A stretch of DNA of 64,000 nucleotides from Novipirellula galeiformis (GTDB lineage: Bacteria; Planctomycetota; Planctomycetia; Pirellulales; Pirellulaceae). The stretch is from NCBI RefSeq assembly GCF_007860095.1, contig NZ_SJPT01000003.1, positions 145,764 through 209,763 on the forward strand. Direction: 5' to 3'. The translations under genes were made by a program, and so were the position numbers. Each line of letters starts with the position of its first letter. The stretch's first letter is position 1. Below, one piece after another: positions 36,601 to 45,131 of this stretch. The notes beneath the pieces were generated by a model. It was not told the origin of the DNA, did no database searches, and saw only the letters and a list, made by a program, of their open reading frames with translations.

Positions 36601-38614
36601 CCGCCGTGTGGATCACCGATGCCGGCGCGCTCGTATCGTAAACGACGCTTAGCGCCGCAGAGCGAGCGCTAGTCACTCCATCGCGATGTTGACGCGCCGC
36701 GATGTTGTAGGTGCCATCACCGAGTGCGGCGATATTGTTTGTCGTGATGGTGACCGTCGATCCCGTCGCCGCGCCCACGCCGATGACGGTGTTGGTCGCC
36801 GTGTTGACGAGCTCAACCGTCGCCCCCGAAGTCACTCCGGATACGATGAACGACATGGTCCCGGCGCTGGTGATGTTATCGGAATTGCTGATTCCGACGT
36901 CACTCACCGCCGCCAAATCCACCCCTGTCGGCGTTGCCAATGTGTCGCCACTGCCAAACGTGAAGATCACCAGTTGCTCGTCACGATCCGTCGACGCGTT
37001 GCCGGTAACGCCGGCCCCCGCACGCACCCCCACGAGAACCGGGACGGTGCCCACAAAACCGGCATTCGGTGTCACCGTGACCACGCCCGTGGTCGGGTTG
37101 ACCGTCGCGGTCGCGGCATTCGCGTTTTGCGAGGTGGCAAAGTACGTGACCGCATCCCCTTCCACATCCACACTCGAAAGTTGCAGCGTGGCGGCCGTTC
37201 CGCTCGGAACACTCGCGGGATCGGTAATCTCGTTCAAAAAGGGTTGGCTGTTCGCACTGTCGGCAACCACGCTGACCGTGCTCGTTTCCGAATAGCTGCG
37301 TCCTTGCGCATCGGTGACCGTATAAGTCACGTTGGTTGTGCCAGTCGCTTTGGCTTTCAGCATCACCACCGAATTTTCGATGTCGTTAAAAACATCGATA
37401 CTCGAGATGCGAATGGTCGACGTCGGTTTGTCGTTGGTGCCCGTGGCGTGATTGCTAATCGCTTCACGAACATCCTCGCCCTCGACCAGTTGCCCAAACA
37501 CACTGTGATTGAAATCGAGGTGACGGGTGGGCACCTCGGTAATAAAGAATTGGGAATCGTTAGTGTCGTCACCCGATTTGGCAAAGGACAAAACGCCCGA
37601 ACCGGTATGGACTAGGTCGGGGTGGAAATCGTCATCAAAATCGCCCAGCGTCGAGCCTCCAGTACCAGTACCGGTGGGATCTCCCCCTTGAATCATGAAT
37701 TGGTCGATCACGCGATGAAAAATGAGGCCATCATAGAACCCTTGATTGGCAAGCTCGATCACGCGGCCGGTCGCTGTGGGGGCACGATCTTCGAATAACT
37801 CGAACACCATGTCGCCATAGCCTTCCATATCGAAGCGAATCGAACGGTTCCCGCTCAGCACCACGGCTTCGAGCAAGGCGGGGTTCTCGACGCTGACGGT
37901 CACCGTCAACGGACCTCCATCAGGATCGTAGGCGTTGATCGGCACATGTAACGGAGCCCCGATCTGGACCGTCTTGTTGCCGACCGATTGAAACGACGGC
38001 GTTTCCCCTTGCGGGATCGCGACGCCACTCTTCGTACTGAGTGTCTCCAACGATTGCGTTCCCACCAAGCGAGAGCCATCGGGAAACTCCCAAGTCGGAT
38101 AGCTCTCGATGCCTTCGGTGATCGCCAACTGAGAAGGGGTGCGATCAGCCTGAGTGACCTCGATGAATGGCAACTCCTTGGCCCCGTCCTCGAACATCTG
38201 CTTCTGTTCGGTACACGCCGGACACCAATGGGCGCCGTAGAAAATCACCCCAGCGTCTTTCAAGTCTTTCGCGAACTGAACCAGATCGGCAGTCGATTCC
38301 CCTTCAGCCGCTCGCGACAGCCCGGTATCGGCCGCGGCGGTTTGGCTTGCCGCCGTCTGTGCTGCAACGCTGTCAGATGACGCGGTGGATGAACCATCGG
38401 TATACATCATCTGCACGTCGCCAGCCATCAATTGACGCTGTTCGAGCGATTCGAGCAACAAACGACCCCGCTTTGCCGATACCGGGGCTCCGTTACCAGA
38501 GCGAAAATGGGTCATCAAGTCACGCAAAATCCCGCGACGACCCGTTTTCGATTCGGTTACGCCATTCGAGCGGCTCTCGGAGTGATTCGAGTGGATCTCG
38601 GAGTTGCGTCGCAT
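33692..38614 (-). CDS. Giant exported protein: VKOR-type thioredoxin, cyclophilin and cadherin-like repeats
   Basis: 1640 residues from the Met at 38614 (the frame extends to 38758). The N terminus has a LEPR-XLL-type motif (LLLESLEQRQLMAGD). Residues about 110-200 are a thioredoxin fold with active site HWCPAC (Cys131, Cys134) and the later YPTWEFPDG and GTQSLETL. These segments closely follow the thioredoxin domain fused to VKOR in cyanobacteria. Residues about 255-400 are a cyclophilin domain: FHRVIDQFMIQGGDPTGTG with catalytic Arg301, and SQFFITEVPTRHLD. The Trp of CypA (W121) is His here. The rest (about 430-1640) is tandem cadherin-like or Ig-like modules (VNDPPSAADDTFNV, VLLNDS, FTYTVTDG). 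The two CPAC cysteines are the only cysteines after the N-terminal region. It is likely a surface-bound folding catalyst, fusing redox and prolyl-isomerase functions. Adhesin-like repeats probably tether it. Confidence 0.88.
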   Translation of the reverse strand: MRRNSEIHSNHSESRSNGVTESKTGRRGILRDLMTHFRSGNGAPVSAKRGRLLLESLEQRQLMAGDVQMMYTDGSSTASSDSVAAQTAASQTAAADTGLSRAAEGESTADLVQFAKDLKDAGVIFYGAHWCPACTEQKQMFEDGAKELPFIEVTQADRTPSQLAITEGIESYPTWEFPDGSRLVGTQSLETLSTKSGVAIPQGETPSFQSVGNKTVQIGAPLHVPINAYDPDGGPLTVTVSVENPALLEAVVLSGNRSIRFDMEGYGDMVFELFEDRAPTATGRVIELANQGFYDGLIFHRVIDQFMIQGGDPTGTGTGGSTLGDFDDDFHPDLVHTGSGVLSFAKSGDDTNDSQFFITEVPTRHLDFNHSVFGQLVEGEDVREAISNHATGTNDKPTSTIRISSIDVFNDIENSVVMLKAKATGTTNVTYTVTDAQGRSYSETSTVSVVADSANSQPFLNEITDPASVPSGTAATLQLSSVDVEGDAVTYFATSQNANAATATVNPTTGVVTVTPNAGFVGTVPVLVGVRAGAGVTGNASTDRDEQLVIFTFGSGDTLATPTGVDLAAVSDVGISNSDNITSAGTMSFIVSGVTSGATVELVNTATNTVIGVGAATGSTVTITTNNIAALGDGTYNIAARQHRDGVTSARSAALSVVYDTSAPASVIHTAATQANVGRVFRTDLISSEEGAGLVYKLTTAPAGATINAATGEIVWTPTTAQTGGNTFTLELTDAAGNTRTESFSVDVLGEPLAEIKLTLTDLQGQPITAVQIGQEFNLNMIGVDARTGDDLDGIFAAFADILYNSNLIRPVPGTSIQFSERFSTVRKGALADGLIDELGAATDRLTPSQLVDSLIATIRMEAIASGSVNIRSEPADAADSEVLLYGNDNQIPAEAVAYGSVQLAIGQNFTVADDTITVAEDSGVSFVDVLANDNVLVNGGTLSLVSVTQPTRGAAVSIQSGKVALLLDDNFNGDFEFTYRVRDSQGIQEDATVTVTVTPVNDPPSAADDTFNVDQGSSATPLDVLLNDSIAPDTGESLRVSAVGTSANGATITISQNGQSVLYTPPANFVGSDTFTYTVTDGSLTDQATVSIVVAPADPPPTAVADSFTVVEDAAEALFDVLVNDTRDASNEEFTIIAVGTPDQGGAVRANSDGSQIYYKPAANFNGTEKVTYTIRDSGGGIAVGTVTFTVTSVNDAPPIANPTFHSSRGAGEKAVFTLSDLPANVDSGETLTFSNLGTPTAGGSVRINAATGTIFYTPPSDTFSGTDTFTYTVNDGTGLTRSGTITIEVSEFTERDLYLNFLAADISPDQINGIVLKGTDATNNTVEVPLSFTGSKPSFQNIMPGNYVVEIPAIPFFGNGSTAQQLSVTSAAEDGDTTIDVSIGQLLPQFISIRDWLGSTPKKSLLVAVQPGQPSALLVPTAAATNITNPVVTLDATSESIKVSGTKTTTDASTGAVSTSAVEASLPTNSDPRVQMRGESGGMRLYRISIEEADVTFTPASTTANGSSSAAAQGEFIETSPAASTVGAVQADAGTMAVNSVSQTDVFVPVAEGEATRSDATVMPLSGGDVWVGESLGRSRLASSASTPSNESVVDNAMTQVATELTRSSQSGETIAEEGLGANLLSDHAIDAALTGEL

Positions 38615-39482
38615 CAGTTCTCTCAAGCGGCAAGTGCAAAAAAAACAGGGCCAATCACGTTCACCGGGATTTCGCCCCCGAATACACATGGCCCATTCAT
38701 CAGTAAGTCGTCGACCAATCACAGTCGTTAAGACGAAGAAATTCGCTACAACCCGCAAGGTTTACCCAATCGGCTGCGAAAGCCTGGTTTGCCTAACACG
38801 GTCGGTCTCGTGCGGTCCATCTAATGGAATAGGACGAGAAACGCGTCAAATTCGTTCCAAGTTTATAAAGGACGGCCATTTTTCGGCAAAAAATGTCGCA
38901 TCTCTCGTCGTTTCGCTGCAACCGGGACGACGCACAACAAACATGCAGCCCGGAATCCACATCAGAAACAAGCGGTGGCGGCACGACGCGAGCGGCCAAA
39001 AACGCCGGGGGGATCGATCAAACAGGCCATGACGGGGCTGCTAAAAACTCTGGATTGACGCCGGTTTTGCTTGCACGGCGGTCATGCCATCGGCTCGCTT
39101 CCATTAACGCCAACGGCGTTAAAACACTCAGCCCAGGGTCGCGATCGCCCGTGTCGTTCCCGTTGCACCGCTAGTACCATCACGCGAAACTCGCGGAGAC
39201 TTCAGCGGAGGGCCGACTGAAGTCCCCATACGGGTGCCATTGTCATAACCTTCAACCATAAAACGACTTAAAAGCGAGTCGCCCGGCTGCGGAAGGGGCG
39301 ATGCGAAGCGACACCGGAGCTCGAAAACGAATTGGCGAAGCGATCGGCCCACTCCTTCTTCCTTCAAAACCTTTTCGTTCGCCTTCCCAAGATTAAAAAA
39401 CACTGCCAGAATAAAAGGTTTACGCTCAAAGCTCTAACGCACCTCTCCCCCCCTCCTATCTCCTCTTTGGCTGGCAAACACT
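38615..39482. other. Divergent intergenic region between the giant surface protein and yidC
   Basis: No supported gene. It must hold the divergent promoters of both flanking genes; I cannot place them with confidence. A short hairpin (ttaacgcc/ggcgttaa, 39104-39122, loop of three) is the only clear structure. Confidence 0.5.
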
Positions 39483-41984
39483 GTGGAACGGCGTCTACTC
39501 ACTTTTATCATTTACTCCACAGCATTCTTAGCCATTTATGTGTCGTTACGACACTGGGTGATGCCTCCTCCCAAGCCGATTGCCAAGGATGAGCAGCAAA
39601 TCGCCGCACCGCTGGAGGACGAGCCCAAGGACATTGCCGACGCCGATCTCCGCGACCCCCAATCCGAAAGCGACGCCTTAGCAAGCGATCCCGTCAAGGA
39701 AACGACCGAAGCCACCGAGCCGGGTGCGCCGCGTCGCCCTTCGAAGCCCCAGTGGGTGACGCTTGGGTCGATGGACCCCAACTCCGGTTATGTCATGCTG
39801 GTCACATTGAACAGCCTTGGCGGAGCGATCGAGCGGATCGAATTGGTCGAGCGTGAGCCAGGAAAAGGCAACCTGAAGTACCGCCGAGTCGATGTGCGCA
39901 GCGGATACATGGGCTACTTTGCGGCCACCCCGGCGGATGCTGCCGATGGAGTGGTTGTCAATGTCGTTGGCCCCGGAACCCCGGCACAAATGGCGGGCAT
40001 CGAAGTCGGCGACATCATCACCGAGATCAACGGCAAATCGATCGTCCGACGCGATGACATCGATAGCGCACTGACGAAAACCAAACCGGGCGAATCGGTC
40101 AAGGTTGCCGTGCTGCGTAGCACAGCGTCAACCGCCGATACCGACGCGGACGATCCCGCGGCTCCATCGGACACGAGCTCGCTCACGTCCACTTCGCTCA
40201 CCGTGAAGCTAAGTGAACACCCGCTCGATTTGATTCGACTCGCTCGCGACGGCGGCGCCGATCAAGTCAAAGGCAACGATTCCGAATTGTCCTGCTTGAT
40301 GACATTGGCTCAGGTTAACCGCAAAGGGATCATTGTTGGCGACGAAGCGATCCAAGGCATTTCAGACCCAGCCAATTTGGTTTGGTCCATTGACTCGCCC
40401 TCCGCAACGACCGATGACGACGCGTTGCCAGCGATCGACGCCCTCACGTTCCGCCTCGCATTGACGGCAAATGAGCTGGAAAAAGCGAAGGGGGAAGCAC
40501 TGCAATTGGTACGCACCTATCGATTGCCCAAAGAGAGCTATGTCATCGACATGGGAATCGAAGTGGAGAATCAAGGGGACCAGCCCCATGACTTGGCCTA
40601 TCGTCTTGCCGGGCCCAACGGGCTCACGCTCGAAGGTTGGTGGTACAGCACCAAGATCAGCCCCAATTTTAGCGGCGCCGCAGCGCGCGACATTGTTTAC
40701 ACCAATGCAGCGAATCGCCACGAATTAGTCAGCGGTTACGACTTGCTGAAGCTGGCGAAGAAGCAACCCGAGGACCCGGATCAATCGCTCTTTTCGCCCG
40801 ACTTGGACGAGAAGACTCAGGCGTTGAAGTACGTGGCGGTGGACGCGCAATACTTTGTCGCAGCCTACCTTCCCGAAGCTGGCCAGACCGCCTTTACCGA
40901 CCTCCAACGCGTGTCGGCGGGCATCGTTGCTGACGCCGATAGAATCGAACGCCACAAGGAACGTGCGGTAAACACCTCCTTCTACTTGACCAGCAACGTT
41001 CGCACGGTCAAACCCGGAGAGTCGCTGAAACATAACCTTCGATTTTTTGCCGGGCCGAAAGAGCCTGACTTGGTAGAAAAGTATGGCTTAGGCGATACGA
41101 TCTACTACGGCTGGTTTGCTCCCTTCGCGGTCCTGTTAGCGAGCCTGTTGCATGTCATCGGCGGCAGCATCGGAAACTATGCGATCGCCATCATCTTGTT
41201 GACCGTGCTGGTCCGCGGATTGATGTTTCCGCTCAGTCGCAAAGCGGCCATCAACGCTCAACGGATGCAAGAACTTGCTCCTGAGCTGAAGAAGATTGCC
41301 GAAAAATACAAAGACGACATGGAAGGCCGTTTGAAGGCGCAACGGGAATTGCAAACGCGCGTTGGTTTCAATCCGATGGCGGGTTGTTTACCGATGTTTC
41401 TGCAATTGCCCATCTTCATCGGGTTGTACCGTGCCTTGTCGGTCGACATCGAACTTCGTCAGAAAGCGGTTTCCTCCGCGACCAGCTGGGCCTCGAACTT
41501 GGCTGGCCCCGACATGGCAGCGTATTGGGGCGATTGGATGTGGGACTACTTGGCCGGTCGCGGTACCGGTTGGCTAGGCCCTTATTTCAATATCCTGCCG
41601 GTCTTCGTCGTCGGATTGTTCCTGCTGCAACAAAAATTGTTCATGCCACCGGCAACCGATGAACAAACCGCGATGACGCAAAAGATGATGAACATCATGA
41701 CGTTGATGATGGGACTGTTTTTCTTTCGCGTTCCTGCCGGCCTCTGTATCTACTTTATCACCAGTAGTTTGTGGGGCATTTGTGAGCGAGTGCTGGTCAA
41801 AAAGACGTTGCCGGCCAAACAACACTTTGACCTCGGCGTAGTCGAGGGAACTGCGGTTCCGACCGTGAAAAAAGACAAGCCACTCACGATCGCCGATCGC
41901 ATTCGCAACCAGGTCAACAAACCCGAGGAACCCGTCGAGCGACCGAACAAACGCCGTCGCCCCGACCTCAAGAAAAAGCGTTAA
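39483..41984 (+). CDS. yidC: Membrane protein insertase YidC with an inserted PDZ domain
   Basis: 833 residues, much longer than E. coli YidC. An N-terminal transmembrane segment ([16 protein letters not shown]) is followed by a large extracytoplasmic region. In that region, residues about 141-212 form a PDZ domain: GYMGYFAA, a [20 protein letters not shown] core and VKVAVLRS. The rest of the region resembles the YidC P1 beta-supersandwich. The C-terminal 60-kDa insertase core begins near residue 540 ([20 protein letters not shown]). It includes the conserved groove Arg in [15 protein letters not shown] and the [21 protein letters not shown] signature. A basic tail ([14 protein letters not shown]) can bind ribosomes. 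The start is a GTG. A strong terminator follows at 42031. The PDZ insert suggests recruitment of peptides or a protease partner such as the neighbouring HtrA. Confidence 0.93.
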   Translation: MERRLLTFIIYSTAFLAIYVSLRHWVMPPPKPIAKDEQQIAAPLEDEPKDIADADLRDPQSESDALASDPVKETTEATEPGAPRRPSKPQWVTLGSMDPNSGYVMLVTLNSLGGAIERIELVEREPGKGNLKYRRVDVRSGYMGYFAATPADAADGVVVNVVGPGTPAQMAGIEVGDIITEINGKSIVRRDDIDSALTKTKPGESVKVAVLRSTASTADTDADDPAAPSDTSSLTSTSLTVKLSEHPLDLIRLARDGGADQVKGNDSELSCLMTLAQVNRKGIIVGDEAIQGISDPANLVWSIDSPSATTDDDALPAIDALTFRLALTANELEKAKGEALQLVRTYRLPKESYVIDMGIEVENQGDQPHDLAYRLAGPNGLTLEGWWYSTKISPNFSGAAARDIVYTNAANRHELVSGYDLLKLAKKQPEDPDQSLFSPDLDEKTQALKYVAVDAQYFVAAYLPEAGQTAFTDLQRVSAGIVADADRIERHKERAVNTSFYLTSNVRTVKPGESLKHNLRFFAGPKEPDLVEKYGLGDTIYYGWFAPFAVLLASLLHVIGGSIGNYAIAIILLTVLVRGLMFPLSRKAAINAQRMQELAPELKKIAEKYKDDMEGRLKAQRELQTRVGFNPMAGCLPMFLQLPIFIGLYRALSVDIELRQKAVSSATSWASNLAGPDMAAYWGDWMWDYLAGRGTGWLGPYFNILPVFVVGLFLLQQKLFMPPATDEQTAMTQKMMNIMTLMMGLFFFRVPAGLCIYFITSSLWGICERVLVKKTLPAKQHFDLGVVEGTAVPTVKKDKPLTIADRIRNQVNKPEEPVERPNKRRRPDLKKKR

Positions 41985-41991
41985 ACGTCGC

Positions 41992-42021
41992 GTTTGCACC
42001 GGGCATGTTTGCACCGGACAT
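41992..42021. repeat. 15-bp tandem duplication after yidC
   Basis: gtttgcaccgggcat (41992-42006) and gtttgcaccggacat (42007-42021), beginning 7 nt after the yidC stop. Confidence 0.85.
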
Positions 42022-42030
42022 GATTCATCT

Positions 42031-42067
42031 AAAACGCGTCGCGAAACGTTTTTGCGACGCGTTTTTT
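42031..42067 (+). terminator. Rho-independent terminator between yidC and the convergent HtrA gene
   Basis: A 12-bp perfect stem (aaaacgcgtcgc at 42031-42042, gcgacgcgtttt at 42054-42065) with an 11-nt loop and a trailing T-run. A-rich on the left arm and T-rich on the right, it can act in both directions for the two convergent genes. Confidence 0.9.
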
Positions 42068-42168
42068 ATTTGGCGTGACGCTTCTTTTACTCGCCCTTTC
42101 TGTGGGCTCGACGCGCTCGCGATCGCCCCCGTCGCCGCCCGAACTTACTCGGCGGTTCCCGCTGCAAC

Positions 42169-43506
42169 CTAGTTGATATCCGTCAACGTGACCGAGGTTC
42201 GGTACCGCTTGCCGTCTCGGTAGATAATCATAGGGATGTTGGCTCCGATCGAGGTCAAACCAACGCGTGCGACAAGATGGTCATCGTTTTCGATCTCCAA
42301 TCCATCGAACTCGACAATAATGTCACCGCGTTGCAAATGAGCCACTTCGGCGGGCGATCCGGGACGCACATTTTTGACCAATGCTCCCCCCTTTTCGTTG
42401 TAGCCGGCTGCAGCAAGGTCGGCGACCGTAAAATCGGGATCCAATGTCACGCCCAAGTAGCCACGCCGGAGTGCACCGTTGCGGACCAATTGATCTGCGA
42501 CTTTGACCGCCATGTTCATCGGAATCGCGAAGCCGATCCCTTCGCTGCCACCGCTGCTGCTGGCAATCGCGGTGTTCAGGGCCACGACCTCGCCCCGAAG
42601 ATTCAACAACGGCCCCCCGCTATTGCCAGGGTTGATCGCGGCATCGGTCTGAAAGAAGTCTTGCAAATCGATCCGTTGCTCGCCAAGCGACAAATCACGA
42701 CGTCCCTTGGCACTCAGAATGCCGAAGGTCACCGAGTGACTCAGTCCAAACGGGCTACCGATCGCGATCACGAAATCGCCAATTTCCGTCGCATCGCTGT
42801 TGCCGAGTCGCGCGGCTGGCAAATCGATACCGGCAATCTTCATCACCGCCACATCGGTGCTCGGATCCGACAGCACCTTCACAGGATGAAATTCACGACC
42901 ATCGTTGGTGCGCAGCAAAATTTGCTTCGGACTCGCACCGACAATCACATGGCGGTTGGTCATCACCCAAATCTCGTCGTGGATCCGCAATACCACGCCC
43001 GCGCCCGCCTCGTCGTACGATTCATTCTTCTCCGTCTTGTGGGCTTCAATGTGAATCACGCTTGGCTTGACCAAGGTCGAGACGCGTCGAACGAGATTCC
43101 CCAAGCGATCGAACATGCTGAATTCTTCAGCCAATTCGTTAAACAAACGTTCGCGTTGATCTTCCAACAAGGGCTGCGTGGTGTCTTCGAGCGAAGGCCG
43201 ACGAACGCTCACCGAACGTCCCTCTTGGACAGCGGATTCTGCTGCCGAGCGTCCCTTGTCGTCCAATCCATAATTGGCGGCCGAAGGAGGCGACGTTGTC
43301 TCGAACTCAACCGCACGTTTGATGATGGTGGGGCCTTGTGCGATCACGTTGGGCGACACGCTCAACGCCAATGCGCATGCCACACTCGCTATCCACGACG
43401 ACCGCCGCGAAGCCATCCGACCGCACATCGCCGCGAGCCGGGAACGACGGTACGAGACGGTCTGGTGACGGACCGACTCCGCATATTTTTTTGAAGGTAG
43501 AACCAT
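42169..43506 (-). CDS. HtrA/DegP-like periplasmic serine protease
   Basis: Trypsin-like S1C protease with one PDZ domain, 445 residues as called. The catalytic triad is intact: His186 (TNRHV), Asp218 (STDVAVM) and Ser296 (GNSGGP). The domain order is signal, a charged linker, protease (about 135-325) and PDZ (about 340-440, GYLGVTLDP...GDIIVEFDGLEI). The signal-like segment (WIASVACALALSVSPNVIAQ) begins near residue 38, so starts at Met 43428 or 43416 are more usual than 43506. I kept the longest frame because no ribosome-binding site decides. Such proteases degrade or hold misfolded envelope proteins. It is convergent with yidC and is close to the dksA-like gene, which has its own terminator. 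Confidence 0.92.
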   Translation of the reverse strand: MVLPSKKYAESVRHQTVSYRRSRLAAMCGRMASRRSSWIASVACALALSVSPNVIAQGPTIIKRAVEFETTSPPSAANYGLDDKGRSAAESAVQEGRSVSVRRPSLEDTTQPLLEDQRERLFNELAEEFSMFDRLGNLVRRVSTLVKPSVIHIEAHKTEKNESYDEAGAGVVLRIHDEIWVMTNRHVIVGASPKQILLRTNDGREFHPVKVLSDPSTDVAVMKIAGIDLPAARLGNSDATEIGDFVIAIGSPFGLSHSVTFGILSAKGRRDLSLGEQRIDLQDFFQTDAAINPGNSGGPLLNLRGEVVALNTAIASSSGGSEGIGFAIPMNMAVKVADQLVRNGALRRGYLGVTLDPDFTVADLAAAGYNEKGGALVKNVRPGSPAEVAHLQRGDIIVEFDGLEIENDDHLVARVGLTSIGANIPMIIYRDGKRYRTSVTLTDIN

Positions 43507-43670
43507 AGCGTCGTCATGGATTGCAAAGAGGCAAAGTTAGTGAACGTCATCGCATGGAGAGGAGGTGACGTGATTGTATGCATCGACCATGGGGGGCGGC
43601 GAGCTTTGTTCGTTACTTTGCTGGCATCCCTGTGCGCTTCATGCGTCAGAATTAGTACTCTCGGCGCATT

Positions 43671-43704
43671 AAAAAACGGCCGAACATTCGTCCGGCCGCT
43701 TTTA
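43671..43704 (-). terminator. Rho-independent terminator of the dksA-like gene
   Basis: cggccg (43677-43682) pairs with cggccg (43693-43698). On the minus strand it is followed by six T (the A-run at 43671-43676). It lies about 90 bp past the stop of the minus-strand gene ending at 43790. Confidence 0.8.
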
Positions 43705-43789
43705 GTTACAAACCGTATAACCAGTTTTTTAATTGGTGTAACCGCTACGTCCCGAGCCAATCCGGACATGACGGCCATATCGGCGCGCT

Positions 43790-44203
43790 CTAGACGGGGT
43801 CCACTTCCGCGTCCTCAAAGATACGATTCCAGTTTCCCGTTCCGCTGCCTCCGCTGGACATTTCGGATTTACGGCGACAATTGATACAATCGGTTGCGTA
43901 AGGAATCGCGCGCAATCGGGTCAACGGAATGGGTTTTCCACAATCGATGCAGTCGCCATAGAGTCCCTGCTCCATGCGGGCAATCGCTTCTTCGATCGCC
44001 GACAACTCGCGGCTCTCCACTTCAAGCAACTGGCTGTTCAACTCGTCCTGCATCGTATCGGCTGCGGCATCGAGCATGTCACCCGTTTTCTGCTGATGTA
44101 ACTCTTGCAGCAAACTCAGGTCACCCGCCAAGGCGCGCGCCAGTGCGTCGCGTCGACGAACCAAATTCTCTCGGAGATTTAAAATTGCTTCTTTTCGTGA
44201 CAT
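43790..44203 (-). CDS. DksA/TraR-type C4 zinc-finger protein
   Basis: 137-residue protein of the DksA/TraR superfamily. A long N-terminal coiled-coil helix region (about residues 5-75) is followed by an intact four-cysteine zinc finger (CIDC at 85-88, CINC at 106-109) and a short tail. In other bacteria such proteins bind the RNA polymerase secondary channel and adjust transcription, often with ppGpp. The coiled-coil tip lacks the exact Asp/Asp pattern I would need to call it true DksA, so the role is inferred only at family level. The start has GAGGT nine bases upstream. Clear terminator downstream; monocistronic. Confidence 0.88.
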   Translation of the reverse strand: MSRKEAILNLRENLVRRRDALARALAGDLSLLQELHQQKTGDMLDAAADTMQDELNSQLLEVESRELSAIEEAIARMEQGLYGDCIDCGKPIPLTRLRAIPYATDCINCRRKSEMSSGGSGTGNWNRIFEDAEVDPV

Positions 44204-45131
44204 CTTGGTAACCTCGCTCTATAAGGATCGATGCTCCCAAAAGGGGAGGCACCGTGCTTGCCAAAAACCGCTTGCCAAAAACCGCTTGCTCACTCAACAC
44301 ACCAATGCACGAACGTCGTTAATCGAACCTTCGTGCCATTTGCGGTTTCCTTCCGCTCTGCCTGACCATGATGTTGGTAACTGCATGGTCGTCCGCTTTC
44401 CCTCGCCTCGGCTTTTCAATAATCACCGGGCGGTTCTCAGGGCACTTCCCACTTCTTTGTGAACGTGAACCTCGTTGTGAACTCAAACTCACTTGCCGGC
44501 CATGCCACCCCATTAGCGGCACAGGATACTCCGCACGCTAACGGATAACGACGCCCTCACGCACAAAATTCACGGATGGTGTCGCTTCCCCCGCCTTTAC
44601 GCACATACTGTTCCAAAAGTTCTCAACGGCAAATCAAATCCAATTTGCGGTCAGCTCGCCCCAATCATAGGAAGTCGCCTGAAGATGTCCTCCTCAACGA
44701 GCCCTCTTTCCTCGCATTGAAATCGATTTGCCCTGCCGAAGCACGTGAATATAGCGGTCCCACCGAATAACACACCCCCCATAAGAATTGGTATGTGAAG
44801 GGGACATTTGAAATCTCGCTTCGCGATCGAGTCGAGGCGGAAACGCGGCGAACGGCTTCAAACTGCCATTCTGGCTAAATTTTGACCATTGAATCGATAA
44901 ATTTGGCATCACCCACCCAATTAGATTAACCGTAACAACTCCTCAAGTCCGAACTAGATCATGTGCAAACCTAGTGCGACACGGATGGATCAACGCGCGA
45001 CTTTTGCCAGCAATCACGAATCCCGCTAACTGCCCCCCAATGGTTCTAACGCCGTGGGGCCGTTTACTGGCGGGGGGGGCACTTGTCAACGCAACCACCC
45101 GCTACCAACACGATGCAAAGGGACATGGACG
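44204..45131. other. Long intergenic region between the dksA-like and FHA-protein genes
   Basis: No gene I can support. It contains a 14-bp tandem duplication (cttgccaaaaaccg at 44257-44270 and 44271-44284) and a small hairpin (ctccc/gggag near 44234-44248) in the region upstream of the dksA-like gene. The remainder, about 700 bp, shows nothing recognisable. Confidence 0.5.

Noticed and set aside
36686-37615. Long plus-strand frame within the giant surface-protein gene
   Set aside because: Antisense shadow of the cadherin-like repeats; Arg/His-rich composition without protein-like features.
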